Under the pieces are notes generated by a model that was given only the letters and a program-made list of their open reading frames with translations, searched no databases and was not told the DNA's origin. 64,000 bases of DNA from assembly GCA_964059195.1 (NCBI GenBank), contig CAXKWD010000009.1:148237890-148301889 (forward strand), given 5' to 3'. The DNA comes from Ectobius pallidus (Eukaryota > Arthropoda > Insecta > Blattodea > Ectobiidae). This document shows, in pieces, positions 31,043 to 41,363 of the stretch. The first letter of the stretch is position 1, and each line of letters opens with the position of its first letter. The position numbers were made by a program, and so were the translations under genes.

Positions 31043-31470
31043 CAGGGGTGGCCACAAAGAGGCTCGCGAGCCGCATGCGGGTCTTGAAACCAAGCTAAGA
31101 GTAAATATGATACAGATTTTTAAAAAAAGTATATAGTTAATAATATCATTTAATGAAAACATATTACGAGGAAGTGAAAAACTTATTTCTGATTTAGCGC
31201 AGAGTGTAGGCTATTTAGTTTTCAGAGCAAATTAAGAGTGTTTCGGAAATACCTTGAGACTAAAACATTCGCTCATTTCAAATGTTTGAAGAAAATTACT
31301 GAAAGCCTTCCTGACGTTCAGGTGGAAACAGAAGATTATTTATGTAAAATGTCTGGTCTTGCTAAAGAAGTCAATGGTAGATTTAACGATTTGTAAACAC
31401 TTAAGCCTTCATTTTCATTCATGGAAAATCCTTTTCCTGCTTATGTTCTGGGCAATGGCAGCAAAGCACT
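31043..31470 (+). pseudogene. hAT transposase relic of the GTF2IRD2/ZBED-like type
   Basis: It starts CAGGGGTGGCCACAAAGAGG, then GGCTCGCGAGCCGCATGCGG, a common hAT terminus. Inside, frames read SLPDVQVETEDYL, then KEVNGRFNDL and SFSFMENPFPAYVLGNGSKA. These resemble the region after the catalytic core in GTF2IRD2/ZBED-related hAT transposases. Frames are broken and the right end is not found. It abuts the right target duplication of hAT-C. Confidence 0.6.
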
Positions 31471-32459
31471 GTTTTTTGTCCTTATAGGAAAGATTCTCGT
31501 GTCTATATACTCAAGTTATGAGGTAACAGAAGGCCAGGCTTTGACTTCCCTCCACGCTGTAAAGTTCACTGCTCAGGGACACAGATCGGAAGTGACATGT
31601 TGGTAATAAGTCGAGATATCGAGAAAACAAATTGACTGTCGCGATCCGTGTTCTTCAGATGTCTCCAGAGAGAAACAGCTTCACCTTGAATGTCCCAGCC
31701 CTTCTATGCAATTATATGATGTAACAGAGCATGCCTGTGGGATTCGAACCAGGGGGGTGACCCGTAGTGTACCAGATTTTATTATAGGTAATCCCACGAG
31801 AGTTGACGAGTTTATCGATAGATTCGCGATTGCGCAGAAGGAGCGAATTTATCTGATGGAACTCGTCAACTCGAGTTGGATTTATTTAGACTAGGCCTAT
31901 TCCATGAATAAAAATGTAACGGGTTATACAAATAATAATTACTTTTGTGCTTTGTTGTATAAAAACAAAACTAACAGCTGCGAGATCACGGCCTACTATG
32001 AATCAACCATCCATGAATCGATTCGAATTACCATGTTGTGACCAGAGCTACCAATGGTGCATATAAGGCATAGTTAACTTCATTTAGGTAACCTAACAGC
32101 AGAACAGAATAGAAGCCCGCGAACTGGCTTGCACCGAATCGAAATTGTGTTTTTAATCAATGTACTTTTGTATTATTTCAATTTCCAAACAAGTTATGGT
32201 TTATAAAAAAAATTGTTTTCATGCTGCTTAATGGCAGCGTTATGACGTATTAATCACTGCACACTGATGCTTACGTGTCCAGTAACGAGCAGACATTTTT
32301 TTTACCTCGCGATTCCTACAAGAATATTGTAAGATAAACGGCCGTGATTGGTCTATCTGATTGGTCTATATATTAGAAAGAATTGCTAAACGTTATTGGT
32401 CAATATCAAACACGCGGCGGCGTATGAGTGGAATAGTCTTAAAAAAAAATGCTACTGAA
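31471..32459. other. Unassigned sequence with a small hairpin
   Basis: A hairpin at about 31798-31880 pairs AGTTGACGAGTTTATCG with GAACTCGTCAACTCG. Sequence CCAGTAACGAGCAGAC near 32280 is shared with 14617. No gene called. Confidence 0.5.
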
Positions 32460-32529
32460 TAATGATGATAATGATAATGATGATGATGATAATAATAATA
32501 ATAATAATAATATAATAATAATAATAATA

Positions 32530-32573
<44 letters not shown>
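32460..32573. repeat. Opposed (AAT)n and (ATT)n microsatellite
   Basis: AAT triplets give way to ATT triplets at about 32530, so the tract is self-complementary. It ends at the left border of hAT-D copy 1, and ATT triplets resume at its right border (33487-33575). Confidence 0.9.
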
Positions 32574-32575
<2 letters not shown>

Positions 32576-33486
32576 GGGACCGGATTTTTAGGTTTTTAAA
32601 AACACTGTTTTAGGTTTTCCATTAGGTGAAATAGTTTTTTTTTAGGTTTTTTTGCCCAAAATATCGTTTTCAGGTAGAATAATTGTTTTCATTAATTTTA
32701 ATGTGCTACATAGGATTGAATACATGATACTTGTAAAGTTTAACTTATCAAAATTGATTTAAATTTGTGTAAACTTGCTTTAAGACAATATTATACAATT
32801 GAAGAAAGAAAGCATAAACAATCAAAAGAAGCAGTGAAAATAAGATTGCCTCACATTTCCTGGTTACAGTATGTCACTAAATATGTTTCAAGATTCTCTA
32901 CTGTGAAGTTCTTCCTATTATCTCTTAGTTAATAGTTAATACTGTATCTAGACACTACCCTTCTCAGGATTCGAATCCGATGCTTCTAATTTAGTGAGTA
33001 AAATAATTTATGGTTGGATGTGGATAATATGAAACTGATTAATTTCCTTTTTTCGGTTGTTACGCTTGATAACCGCACAACAGATCATCTAGGCATACAC
33101 GGCAACAATGGTTGCTCGTACGAATATTTTAAAAGGAATACGCCGGTACTCTTTTCCTCTCTTGATACTGTCCATCCTAGACGACAATGGGTTGTACGAA
33201 ACGCTGGTGGTATTAATTTCTACCCGACCAAAATTATTCTCTCCCCGCAAAATATCGATTTCCCAACTGACAAACAAAAAAGACAAAAAAAGTGCCTAAA
33301 TTAGATATTTTAGGTTTTATATCCCGTTTAGGTATATTTAGGTTTTAATACCCCATTTAGGTATTTTTAGGTGCTACAGAATTAATGTGGGTGGATCCTA
33401 TGGACATGATTCGAAAAAGTGTACGAGCGCTTTTTGTTTTGTAAGTAAGGAAAAAAATAGGTAAAAACCTAAGAATCCGGTCCCTA
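32574..33486. mobile_element. hAT-type element hAT-D copy 1, inserted in (ATT)n
   Basis: Ends TAGGGACCGGATTTTTAGGT and (inverted) TAGGGACCGGATTCTTAGGT. The flanking 8-mers are both ATTATTAT, but this is weak evidence inside a microsatellite. The body has TTTTAGGTTTTTA words and a 200-bp block (about 33089-33300) conserved in copy 2. Its frames are not recognisable on either strand. Confidence 0.8.
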
Positions 33487-33573
<87 letters not shown>

Positions 33574-33575
33574 GG
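33487..33575. repeat. (ATT)n microsatellite
   Basis: About 28 ATT triplets with one ACT interruption. It continues the tract left of hAT-D. Confidence 0.95.
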
Positions 33576-33660
33576 GCCGGAATACAAAAAATGACATAGA
33601 TTTGTATTCTTGAAACCGCAGAATAGGCTACTGTTTTTGTTGAACAATACATGAAGCGCT

Positions 33661-33770
33661 GTGAATCGAACTCTGGCTGGCTTAGTTAGGAGACCATCAG
33701 CACGAAAAGCCGAAGGTCGTGGGTTCGACTGGCAGTGTCAAAGGAATTTTTGTTCTAAAACTTTGTTAAT
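33661..33770 (+). mobile_element. tRNA-derived retroposon fragment
   Basis: An A-box-like TGGCTTAGTTAGGAGACC and a B-box-like GTGGGTTCGACTGGC are followed by GTGTCAAAGGAATTTTTG. The last part is shared with 8945 and 17760. It lacks a definable 3' end. Confidence 0.55.
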
Positions 33771-33884
33771 AAATCACTTTATAATTCGAAAGCGATTCAA
33801 ACTATTTTGTTTACATTTCGTAAAAGAGCTCCTTATACTAAGAGCTAAAACTTTTATTTCAAATATTTATTCGTAAAAATTAAA

Positions 33885-34473
33885 GTTTTTTTAGGTTTTT
33901 TATCCAAAATATCGTTTTCGGGTAGAATAATTGGTTCAATGAATTTGAATGTGCTACATAGGATTCAATACATCATTAACACGTCTTCTTAAAAAGCAGT
34001 GTGACCACTCAGTGTGAATAACAAGACAGTACTAAAGGCAAACAAACGCTTTAAAACACAGAATTCTATACCCTTTTCATACACGGCAACAATGGTTGTT
34101 CGTACGAATATTTTAAAAGGAATACGCCGGTACTCTACACTTCCTCTCTTGATACTGTCCATCCTAGACGACAATGGGTTGAACGAAACGCTGGAGGTAT
34201 TAATTTCAACCCGACAAAAATTATTGTCTCTCCGCAAAATATCGATTTCTCAACTGACAACCAAAAAAGACAAAAAAGTAGCCTAAATTAGATATTTTAG
34301 GTTTTATATCCCGTTTAGGTATATTTAGGTTTTTATACCCCATTTAGGTATTTTTAGGTGCCACAGAATTAATGTGGGTGAATCGTACGGATATGATTCG
34401 AAAAAGTGTATGAGCGCTTTTTGTTTTGGAAGCAAGGAAAAAAATAGGTAAAAACCTAAGAATCCGGTCCCTA
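33885..34473. mobile_element. hAT-D copy 2, left end lost
   Basis: It aligns with 32640-33486, including the 200-bp block (about 34085-34290) and the right end CCGGTCCCTA. No left terminus or target duplication is found. Confidence 0.75.
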
Positions 34474-34966
34474 GTTATAAGCCACCCACTGTTTGTAGAA
34501 ACTTGCTTGGTGAACAATAAAGCTATGCATCGGTTGAAACAATTGACTACGCTCACTGCAATACGGCCTAAATGTTAAGTGATAGAGAAATATTGTCCAC
34601 GCTTGAAGGTAGAGAAAGTTATGTGAATGTATCACATCAGATGCTATCGAAAAGTTTGTAGAGATACAGTAGGCTTTTACATGTGTTTCAACCAATTTTT
34701 CATACTGACGTGAAGGAATTCGTAAAAGTCTTGAACTTCACCATTCTTTGTAATACAAACATTGGGCAAGGCCCTCTGATATCTGAAATTCCTCAGATAG
34801 GCCTGCTTTGTGTGTGAATGGCATTGAGAATGGTGTTGCAATCGATATCAATGAATTTTATTCTTCTTTCTATTATTTCCTTTATATCTTGTTACATCTT
34901 CTTCTTCTTTGCATTTTTATCTTTTTCCTTCATCCTCATATTATTTTTGCTAGTATTGTTATTATT
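34474..34966. other. Unassigned sequence
   Basis: No gene or family recognised; a pyrimidine-rich stretch at 34860-34950 gives short hydrophobic frames. Confidence 0.5.
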
Positions 34967-36071
34967 AAGTGCCAGAATGGTGCTTTATGAAATTGTGTGG
35001 GGGACGAGAAAATGTCTGTACACGCGATAACTCAAATACGCTTTGTCGGATTTTCATAAAACTTGGTGTACGCATTTATAAAGTCCATGGGAAGAAGCCT
35101 ATTGATAGTGGAGAAAATCGGTTGACCGGCACCGGAGTAATGCCCAATTTTATGGTAATATATTAAAAAGAATGTATCATACTGTGTCATACTGAATTAT
35201 TTTCATAAACATCGTGACAATTACAAGTCAGAATCTCACGTATATAACACGCGAAGGAATCAATTTAATTTATTACTTGAACCGAAAAATGTTACAACTG
35301 CTGGAGCTAAGCACTGTTCAAGTTTTGGCCCAAGACTATTCAATTCATTTATTACCAACCATCCTGATCTAAATATCTTAAACAACAAACAATTTAGGTC
35401 TAAAATTAGAAAATTTATATAATTATTACTTCTGTTTTCTACTATTGCTGTTATAACATTTTTCATATTAAAATTTAAAATTTGGAAAGAACTTATTTTT
35501 TTTTTGTTTTTTACTAAAATTTGAACAAATAAATTGTTATGTATTAATATTGTATTACCTCGTATCTTTGTATTGTAAAAAGAACATGTTCAAAACCTTT
35601 TATACATAATATTCTGTCATACTTCTCTAAATTTTGTATCGTTTTAAGTAATTATTTAGTATAGGCCTAAGTTTTTCTCATATATAGAACTGAACCATCC
35701 CCGAACACAAGCTCTGCTTCTTCGGGTGGTGTATCAACTTTTTATGTATATTTTTCGTGTAATTTGAAACAATAAATTGTAATTGTAATTGTAAATGCAA
35801 ATCAGTTCTCATGACAACATATTGTTTTACAGTGTTCATATACGGCTTTGGAAGTTGCAGTACAGTTAGCTTTGACAATAACACATATTCCTTCACATAT
35901 GCTTATCAAACTACACCTTTGTTCTTCCATAAGCCCTGCTTAATGAATCGATCTGGAGCTTAACTAGGAAATCGGTAACAAAAATAACTTATTTTCTGCA
36001 TATCATAATTGCAATTATCACTGATTAAACAAAAGCATTCTGGCACTTTGTTACATCAGTTTACCTGATTT
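34967..36071 (+). mobile_element. Helentron-like element E5, carries a LINE 3' fragment
   Basis: 5' repeat AAGTGCCAGAATGG, one internal unit, then a LINE insertion at about 35190-35797. The E spacer and 3' end then resume (CATTCTGGCACTT, hairpin ATCAG-TTTAC-CTGAT). The tRNA-like core is deleted in this copy. Confidence 0.8.
35190..35797 (+). pseudogene. LINE ORF2 C-terminus and 3' UTR, 5'-truncated
   Basis: 35206-35421 reads VYNTRRNQFNLLLEP, then AKHCSSFGPRLFNSF and ends KFRSK-like before a stop (FRSKIRKFI). The Y-N-T-R and G-P-R-L-F-N pattern is the usual end of CR1/Jockey-group LINE proteins. The 3' UTR ends in TTGTAATTGTAATTGTAA, a repeat-type LINE tail. A second 3' UTR copy is at 40970-41330. 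Confidence 0.8.
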
Positions 36072-36109
36072 TATTTATTATTATTATTTTACATTTCAAT
36101 TTATAATTT

Positions 36110-37240
36110 TAACTCAATTTTCTTCTGGCATCTTCATCTTATAGTCCTATCCACCAGACAATTGTCGGCCTTTCTTTCCATCAGGTTTCCAGTCCAACAC
36201 CGCCGTGGGAAATCATCCATCCTTCATCCTTTTTATGTGCCCATATCATCTTAATAGATTCTTTTCAATTATTTCTACAGCATCTTTATCTACATTCATT
36301 AATTTAAGGGCCTAATTCCATAAGGCCGTAAGGTACAAGGACAAAGTTTCGAGAAATCTTGATGTTTTTAAACAATGTTACCACTCACAAGTAGGTGGTT
36401 TAAAGTTTAATTTTATAACATATACTTTTGAAGGACAGGCTAAATTAGTGTTCTGGGATTTTTTACAACTAGAGGTACCTAAACATGTTAAACAAAAACT
36501 GAAGTATTTTTACAGTAGCAAAATCTTTTTACTTAGTATCATATTATTTCTTTTTATTTTATTTTAGTAAAACCCTGTATTATATTATACAGTGACAATT
36601 GCATGTTTGCCAATGAATACCAGTATAGTCATTAATACAATAGATGATAAGCAAAACAATCTATTTTTAATGAAATTACACTTCAGAAATGCAAGTTCAG
36701 TTTTTATAAACATTTGCTTGGATGGTAGCATTGTGGAAAATAAAAACAGTTGATAAAGACACCTCAATAACAGATGGGAAGTTTGCCTTACGCCTGTATG
36801 GAACTACTGTAGTCCCTTAAATTCTTTTATGACTAAAGTCCTTTTTTTTTTTGTGTGTGTGCCCTTCTTGATTTCCTTGCTCCCATTTCTGTGCCTCGTA
36901 GTTTTGTTTCCGCTGTATATGAAATTATACTTTCCGCTATTGATTTGTCTGTAAGTACTTTTGTTGTGTTCATTATATTACTAGTCGTACGTCCTTGACA
37001 CATACTTTTTTCTATTTCTAATTCTGAAGATCCATCCAATTGTAAGACTGATCCAAAATACTCGAAATGGTCAATTTTTTAAATTCTGAGTCCTTTTTCT
37101 ATGTCATCTGTGTTTGATGCCATGTACTGTCTCCTTTGAATTTATTTTTATTCCCTTGCAATTTTCTAAACATTCAGTCAACATTTTCACTATGCTGAAT
37201 AACAATTACCTGATCATCAGCAAAAAGAAGGCTGGATATA
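36110..37240 (-). pseudogene. LINE reverse transcriptase relic, split by an insertion
   Basis: Read on the minus strand from 37240: LFADDQVI (the F/YADD catalytic box), about 37070-36840 with GSSELEIEKSMCQGRTTSNI, then after the insertion at 36308-36816 EIIEKNLLRWYGHIKRM (about 36290-36225). These are in the correct order for a non-LTR reverse transcriptase. Frameshifts and stops are frequent. The gene's 5' part is absent. Confidence 0.8.
36308..36816. mobile_element. TTAA-flanked insertion in the LINE relic
   Basis: TTAA occurs at 36304-36307 and 36817-36820. The inner ends are GGGCCTA and (inverted) GGGACTA. Removing the 509 bp brings the two LINE frames together. TTAA targets fit piggyBac-type elements, though the GGG ends are atypical. 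It holds a 60-codon frame of no recognisable kind. Confidence 0.5.
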
Positions 37241-37302
37241 CATTAATTATTTTATTTTCTTCTTCCTGCAGCGATTGATTGTAATATAAGTGCCTTGTTT
37301 AC

Positions 37303-37340
<38 letters not shown>

Positions 37341-37745
37341 AGTGCCAGAATGGTGCTTTATGAGATTGTGTGGGGACGGGAAAATGTCTGTCCGTCTGTC
37401 CGTCCGTGTGTCTGTAGGCGCGATAACTCAAATACGCTATATTGGATTTTCATGAAACTTGGTATACACATTTATAACGTCCATGGGAAGAAGCCTATTG
37501 AATTTGGACCAAATCGGTTGATCGGTATCGGAGTAATTCCCAATTTAGTGCCTACTATCTTGAATAACAATTACCTGATCATCGGCAAAAAGGAGGCTGG
37601 ATACAAGGCTTGTAAACTACATATAAACTTGTATAGTTTACTGATCTTGGGCTGGATATGAATTAGTATGTATTGTTATTTCTTCGTTATTTTCTTTTCA
37701 CTTTCCATTTACTACAACAATTGATTGTAAGTGCCTTATTTACAT
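37195..37745 (+). repeat. Flanking duplication around E6
   Basis: The segment GAATAACAATTACCTGATCATC...GATTGATTGTAA...GTGCCTT lies on both sides of E6 (about 37195-37300 and 37562-37745, the second longer). It is part of the LINE relic, so a piece of the LINE was duplicated with or around E6. An (ATT)n follows both copies. Confidence 0.6.
37340..37562 (+). mobile_element. Helentron-like element E6, 5' part
   Basis: 5' repeat AAGTGCCAGAATGG directly after (ATT)n, the simple segment and one internal unit. It ends at AGTGCCTACTATCTTGAATA, where sequence duplicated from 37195 begins again. Confidence 0.75.
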
Positions 37746-37755
37746 ATTATTATTA

Positions 37756-37798
<43 letters not shown>

Positions 37799-37808
37799 TA
37801 CTACTATT
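37746..37808. repeat. (ATT)n microsatellite
   Basis: ATT triplets with a short ACT run at the end. It yields poly-Ile frames that are not genes. Confidence 0.9.
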
Positions 37809-37993
37809 ATTATTACTCTGCGATCAGTAGACCTCGCGTCCAAAAAATCTAAGATCTATTCTTTATCAGCTAAAACGGACGTCTTAAAACGGAACAAAAC
37901 AAATAAGCCGTTTTTAATGAGTTCAAGGAACATTGTTGCCAAGTTGGAAGAAAATCGAACAGTACGTTTGGTGTAACAAACAAGTTTACAGAA

Positions 37994-38320
37994 CCGAGCG
38001 AGGTGGCCGAGATGGTAACGTCTTGGACTCGCATTCGGGAGGTCCCAGGGTTAAATCCCGTAGCTGGCCAATTTGAAATGGGTTTCCCCAGTCATAAAGG
38101 CAAATGTCGAATTCGATATTTACGAACCATGAATCATCCTCACCATTTCATCCTGTATCATATCCATTTAAATTAATATCAGTTGAAATTTACTCCATAA
38201 AATACACCGACAATAGAAACAATTGACAATCAATAGTTCCATGGCCTACCTTACTGTATAGACTCACATCCCATTCTCCTGATATAGCCTCGAAGCTAAA
38301 AGGAGTATAAACACAGCTGA
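37994..38320 (+). mobile_element. SINE1 copy a, full length reference
   Basis: GAGCGAGGTGGCCGAGATGG supplies the A box and AGGGTTAAATCCCG the B box (one change). Body: ATTCGATATTTACGAACC, ATTTCATCCTGTATCATA. 3' end: GATATAGCCTCGAAGC and AAAAGGAGTATAAACACAGC. Length about 325 bp. Internal Pol III promoter; dispersal would depend on a partner LINE. Confidence 0.9.
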
Positions 38321-38932
38321 ATGAAATGTACAATGAAAAAGAAACGAAATTCCGAACGGTAGAGTGAAAACACTCCTTCTATCATCATCATCATCATCAT
38401 CATCATTATCATCTTCTTCTTCTCCTTCTTCTTGTTTTTATGTTTTTTTTTTTTCTTTTTAAATTTATTCTTCAGATTTAGAATTTGTTCAAATACAAAT
38501 GACGCAGTAATGAAATTATGGAAATATTTTGTTTTCTATTGAGAAGTAGCCGTTGCTACAATAAGCAAGGCCCTCTGTCCTGCTCCTGGCTGGTCGCGAA
38601 TCAGGTCGTGTTCTCCATATTCCATGAAACAAATGAATGCGAATGAAATCACGTGGCACGACACACACATGCTTCTCACATTTGTATATTCTAACACATT
38701 CCCTTATGAATAACACAGCAAATCCGCTCCCATTTGTCAAAACTTCATCCCAGGCGACAAAACTCTTCTATATGCCCAAGTCTGTAAAAATTGTACTGAT
38801 TATGATACAAGTGGTACATTATATTTTTGAACACAGCGCATTTACTTAAGGCAGAGATATAAGATTAACAGAGTAATGGCCCATCTCAAATATGTGGATT
38901 TTTATTCAATAATAATAATATTAATAATAAAA
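38321..38932. other. Unassigned sequence
   Basis: Contains (TCA)n at about 38380-38408 and CTT-rich sequence. No gene called. Confidence 0.5.
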
Positions 38933-40078
38933 ATCAGGTAAACTGATGTAACAAAGTGCCAGTATGTTTTTGTTTAATCAGTTATGACTGCAATTATGAT
39001 ATGCAGAATATGTTTTTTTTAATTGATTTCCAAGTTAAGCTCCAGATTTATTCATTAAGCAGGGCTTACGGAAGAAGAAAGGTCTACCATCTCGGCCACC
39101 TGGGTCATTTTAACGGTCTAGTTGGATAAGCGCATGTAAATCAATAGTGTTTTTTGTCAAAGTTGCCTGTATTTTAATTTCCTAGGCCTTATAAGATCAC
39201 AGTAAAACAATAGGCTATGTTGTCAAGAAACTGATTTTCATTTTTTTAATAAATTCTTTCGAATACGTATATTACCATAAAATAAGCACTAAATTGAGCA
39301 TTACTCCGAAACAGGTCAACCGATTTTATCCATTATGAATAGACGTCTTCCCATGGACATTATAAATATGTATACCAAGTTTCATAAAAATCCGGTAAAG
39401 CGTATTTGAGTTACCGCGTCTTTAAAATATACACTAAATTGGGGTTTACTCCGGTACCGGTCTACCGATTTGGTCCAATATCAGTAGACGTCTTTCCACG
39501 TACATTATAAATGGGTATACAAAATTTCATGAAAATCCAATAAAGCATATTTGTGTTATCGCGACTTCTTATATATTAACATAAAAACACTAAATTGGGC
39601 ATTATTCCGGTACTGGCCAACCGATTTGGTCCAATATCAATAAACTTCTTCCCATGGACATTATAAATGCGTATACGAAGTTTCATAAATATCCGATAAA
39701 GCGTATTTGAGTTATTGCGCCTTTAAAGTAGACACTAAATTGGGTTTTACTCCGGTACCGGTCAACAGATTAGGTTCAAATTCAATAGGGCACTTCTCAT
39801 GTACGTTATAAATGGGTATACCAAGTTTCATGGAAATCTGATACAATCTATTAAAATAGGCACTAAATTGGGCATTACTCCGGTACCGGTGAACCGATTT
39901 GGTTCAATATCAATAGGGTTCTTCCCATTGACATTATAAATGTGTTTTCCAAGTTTCATGAAAATCCGAAAAAGCGTATTTGAGTTATGGCGCGTACAGA
40001 CACACGGACGGACGGACAGACATTTTTCGTCCCCACAGACAATCTCATAAAGTACCATACTGGCACTTAATAATAATA
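38933..40078 (-). mobile_element. Helentron-like element E7, both ends, five repeat units
   Basis: Left (3') end: hairpin ATCAGGTAAACTGAT then AAAGTGCCAGTATG. Right (5') end: CATACTGGCACTT. A remnant of the tRNA-like core is at about 39088-39120. At 39270-40010 lie five head-to-tail units of 128-156 bp, each with GATAACTC/CCATGG/GGTACCGG landmarks on the minus strand. Subterminal inverted repeats, a 3' hairpin and a central minisatellite are the layout of Helentron-associated (HINE/DINE-1) elements. This assignment is by structure, not by protein. Confidence 0.85.
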
Positions 40079-40146
40079 ATAATAGTTTATTATGGTATAT
40101 TCGGGAAACGAGCTCAAAGCAATCCTACGAGCAAAATAAAATCATT

Positions 40147-40770
40147 TTACCGCAAATGCCGAATTGGATATTTACATACCATGAGTCTTCCTCACCATTT
40201 CATCCTGTATCATATCCATTTAAATTAATAGCAGTTCAAATTTACTTGTCCACTCGTGGTGTTTCTTCTGGGGTTTTTCCTCACCTCTGAGACAAATGTC
40301 GGGTAACTTTAGGCCCTTGTGGTCCCCGGATATCATCTGGCCGTCATTATCATCTTCATCCCCATCCTCGCCTTGTTCGGAGTGAGTGTGTGTGTGTGAA
40401 TGGTGTGTCTCGTCCTATGTGTTCGTGTTGTCTCGGAGGTGGCCCCGGCATTGGGCTGATCACTCATCCGAGGAGGCCGTCCATGTCCTTGTCTGGTCAA
40501 AAAAGTATGTATGTGATCCAAAGATAATCCCTCTCCCGACAGGTCGCGGCCCTGTAAGGCCCGGGCGGCTTGGGTCGCTTAAATCTTAAAAAGGGAGAGG
40601 TGAAACTAAGATAAAGAAAGAGAAAGAAAGAAATTTACTCCAATAATTACACCAACAGTAGAAATAATTGACAATCAATAGTTCCGTGGCCTACTCTACT
40701 CTTTACAGACAGATCCCGAACTCCTGATATGGCCTTGCAGTTAAAAGGAGTATAAATACAGCTGAAATAA
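40147..40770 (+). mobile_element. SINE1 copy e, 5'-truncated, carries SINE4
   Basis: It begins near CGCAAATGCCGAATTGG, is interrupted by SINE4 at 40247-40630, and continues to CAGTTAAAAGGAGTATAAAT and ACAGCTGAAATA. Confidence 0.85.
40247..40630 (+). mobile_element. SINE4 copy b inside SINE1
   Basis: AAATTTACT flanks both sides (40238-40246, 40631-40639), a 9-bp target duplication. Body: TTTTTCCTCACCTCTGAGAC, CATCTGGCCGTCATTATC, CGACAGGTCGCGGCCCTG. The tail is of AAGAAAG words. It lacks the tRNA-like head of copies a and c. Confidence 0.85.
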
Positions 40771-40846
40771 AAAAAAATCATTTTGCTAGATGCATCATAC
40801 ATTACTTTTTAAATAGCCGTTACTATTTGTGAAATGATAATAAATA

Positions 40847-40962
40847 TTAGATTTGTTCTAATGAATTACGTACTCTGAGCCATATTGGAGCTGTCAGTTG
40901 TCTGCGCTCTGCAAGGTGATTGACTCTACGGTGTGTAGCCTAATTCATTAGAACAAATCTAA
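40847..40962. mobile_element. 116-bp MITE-like element
   Basis: Terminal inverted repeat TTAGATTTGTTCTAATGAAT in both arms (22 bp). The spacer is GC-richer than its surroundings. It abuts the 5' edge of a LINE tail. No target duplication is clear. Confidence 0.7.
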
Positions 40963-40969
40963 CATTATA

Positions 40970-41330
40970 TAATTATTACTTCTGTTTTCTACTATTACTG
41001 TTATAACATTTTTTCATATTAAACTTTAAAATTTGGATAGAACTTAATTTCTTTGTTTTTTACTAAAATTTGAACAAATAAATTGATATGTATTATTATT
41101 GTATTACCTCGTACCTTTGTATTGTAAATATAACATGTTCTAACCTTTTATACATAATATTTTGTCATACTTCTCCAAATTATGCGTTGTTTTAAGTAAT
41201 TATTTAGTATAAGTTTTTCTGATATATTGAACTGAACCACCCCTGAACACAAGTTCTGCTTCTTCGGGTGGTGTATCAACTTTTGTATGTATTTTTCGTG
41301 TAATTTGGAACAATAAATTGTAATTGTAAT
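40970..41330 (+). mobile_element. LINE 3' UTR fragment, second copy
   Basis: Same 3' UTR as 35410-35797, from ATAATTATTACTTCTGTTTT to TTGTAATTGTAATT. The MITE plus this tail are enclosed by inverted repeats of about 30 bp (about 40811-40845 and 41328-41358, TATTATCATTTCACAAATA). Confidence 0.8.
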
Positions 41331-41363
41331 TTATTATCATTTCACAAATATTAACGCCTGTCA

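Noticed and set aside
33357..33647. Poly-isoleucine open frames (also near 37290 and 37731)
   Set aside because: These are (ATT)n or (AAT)n microsatellites translated; not coding.
37994..38065. Possible tRNA gene (A and B boxes present)
   Set aside because: The sequence is the head of SINE1, repeated many times with a SINE body and tail; no complete cloverleaf or anticodon arm can be drawn with confidence.
39270..40010. CRISPR-like or satellite array
   Set aside because: The 128-156 bp units are head-to-tail without unique spacers and lie inside a Helentron-like element with defined ends; a CRISPR array is excluded.
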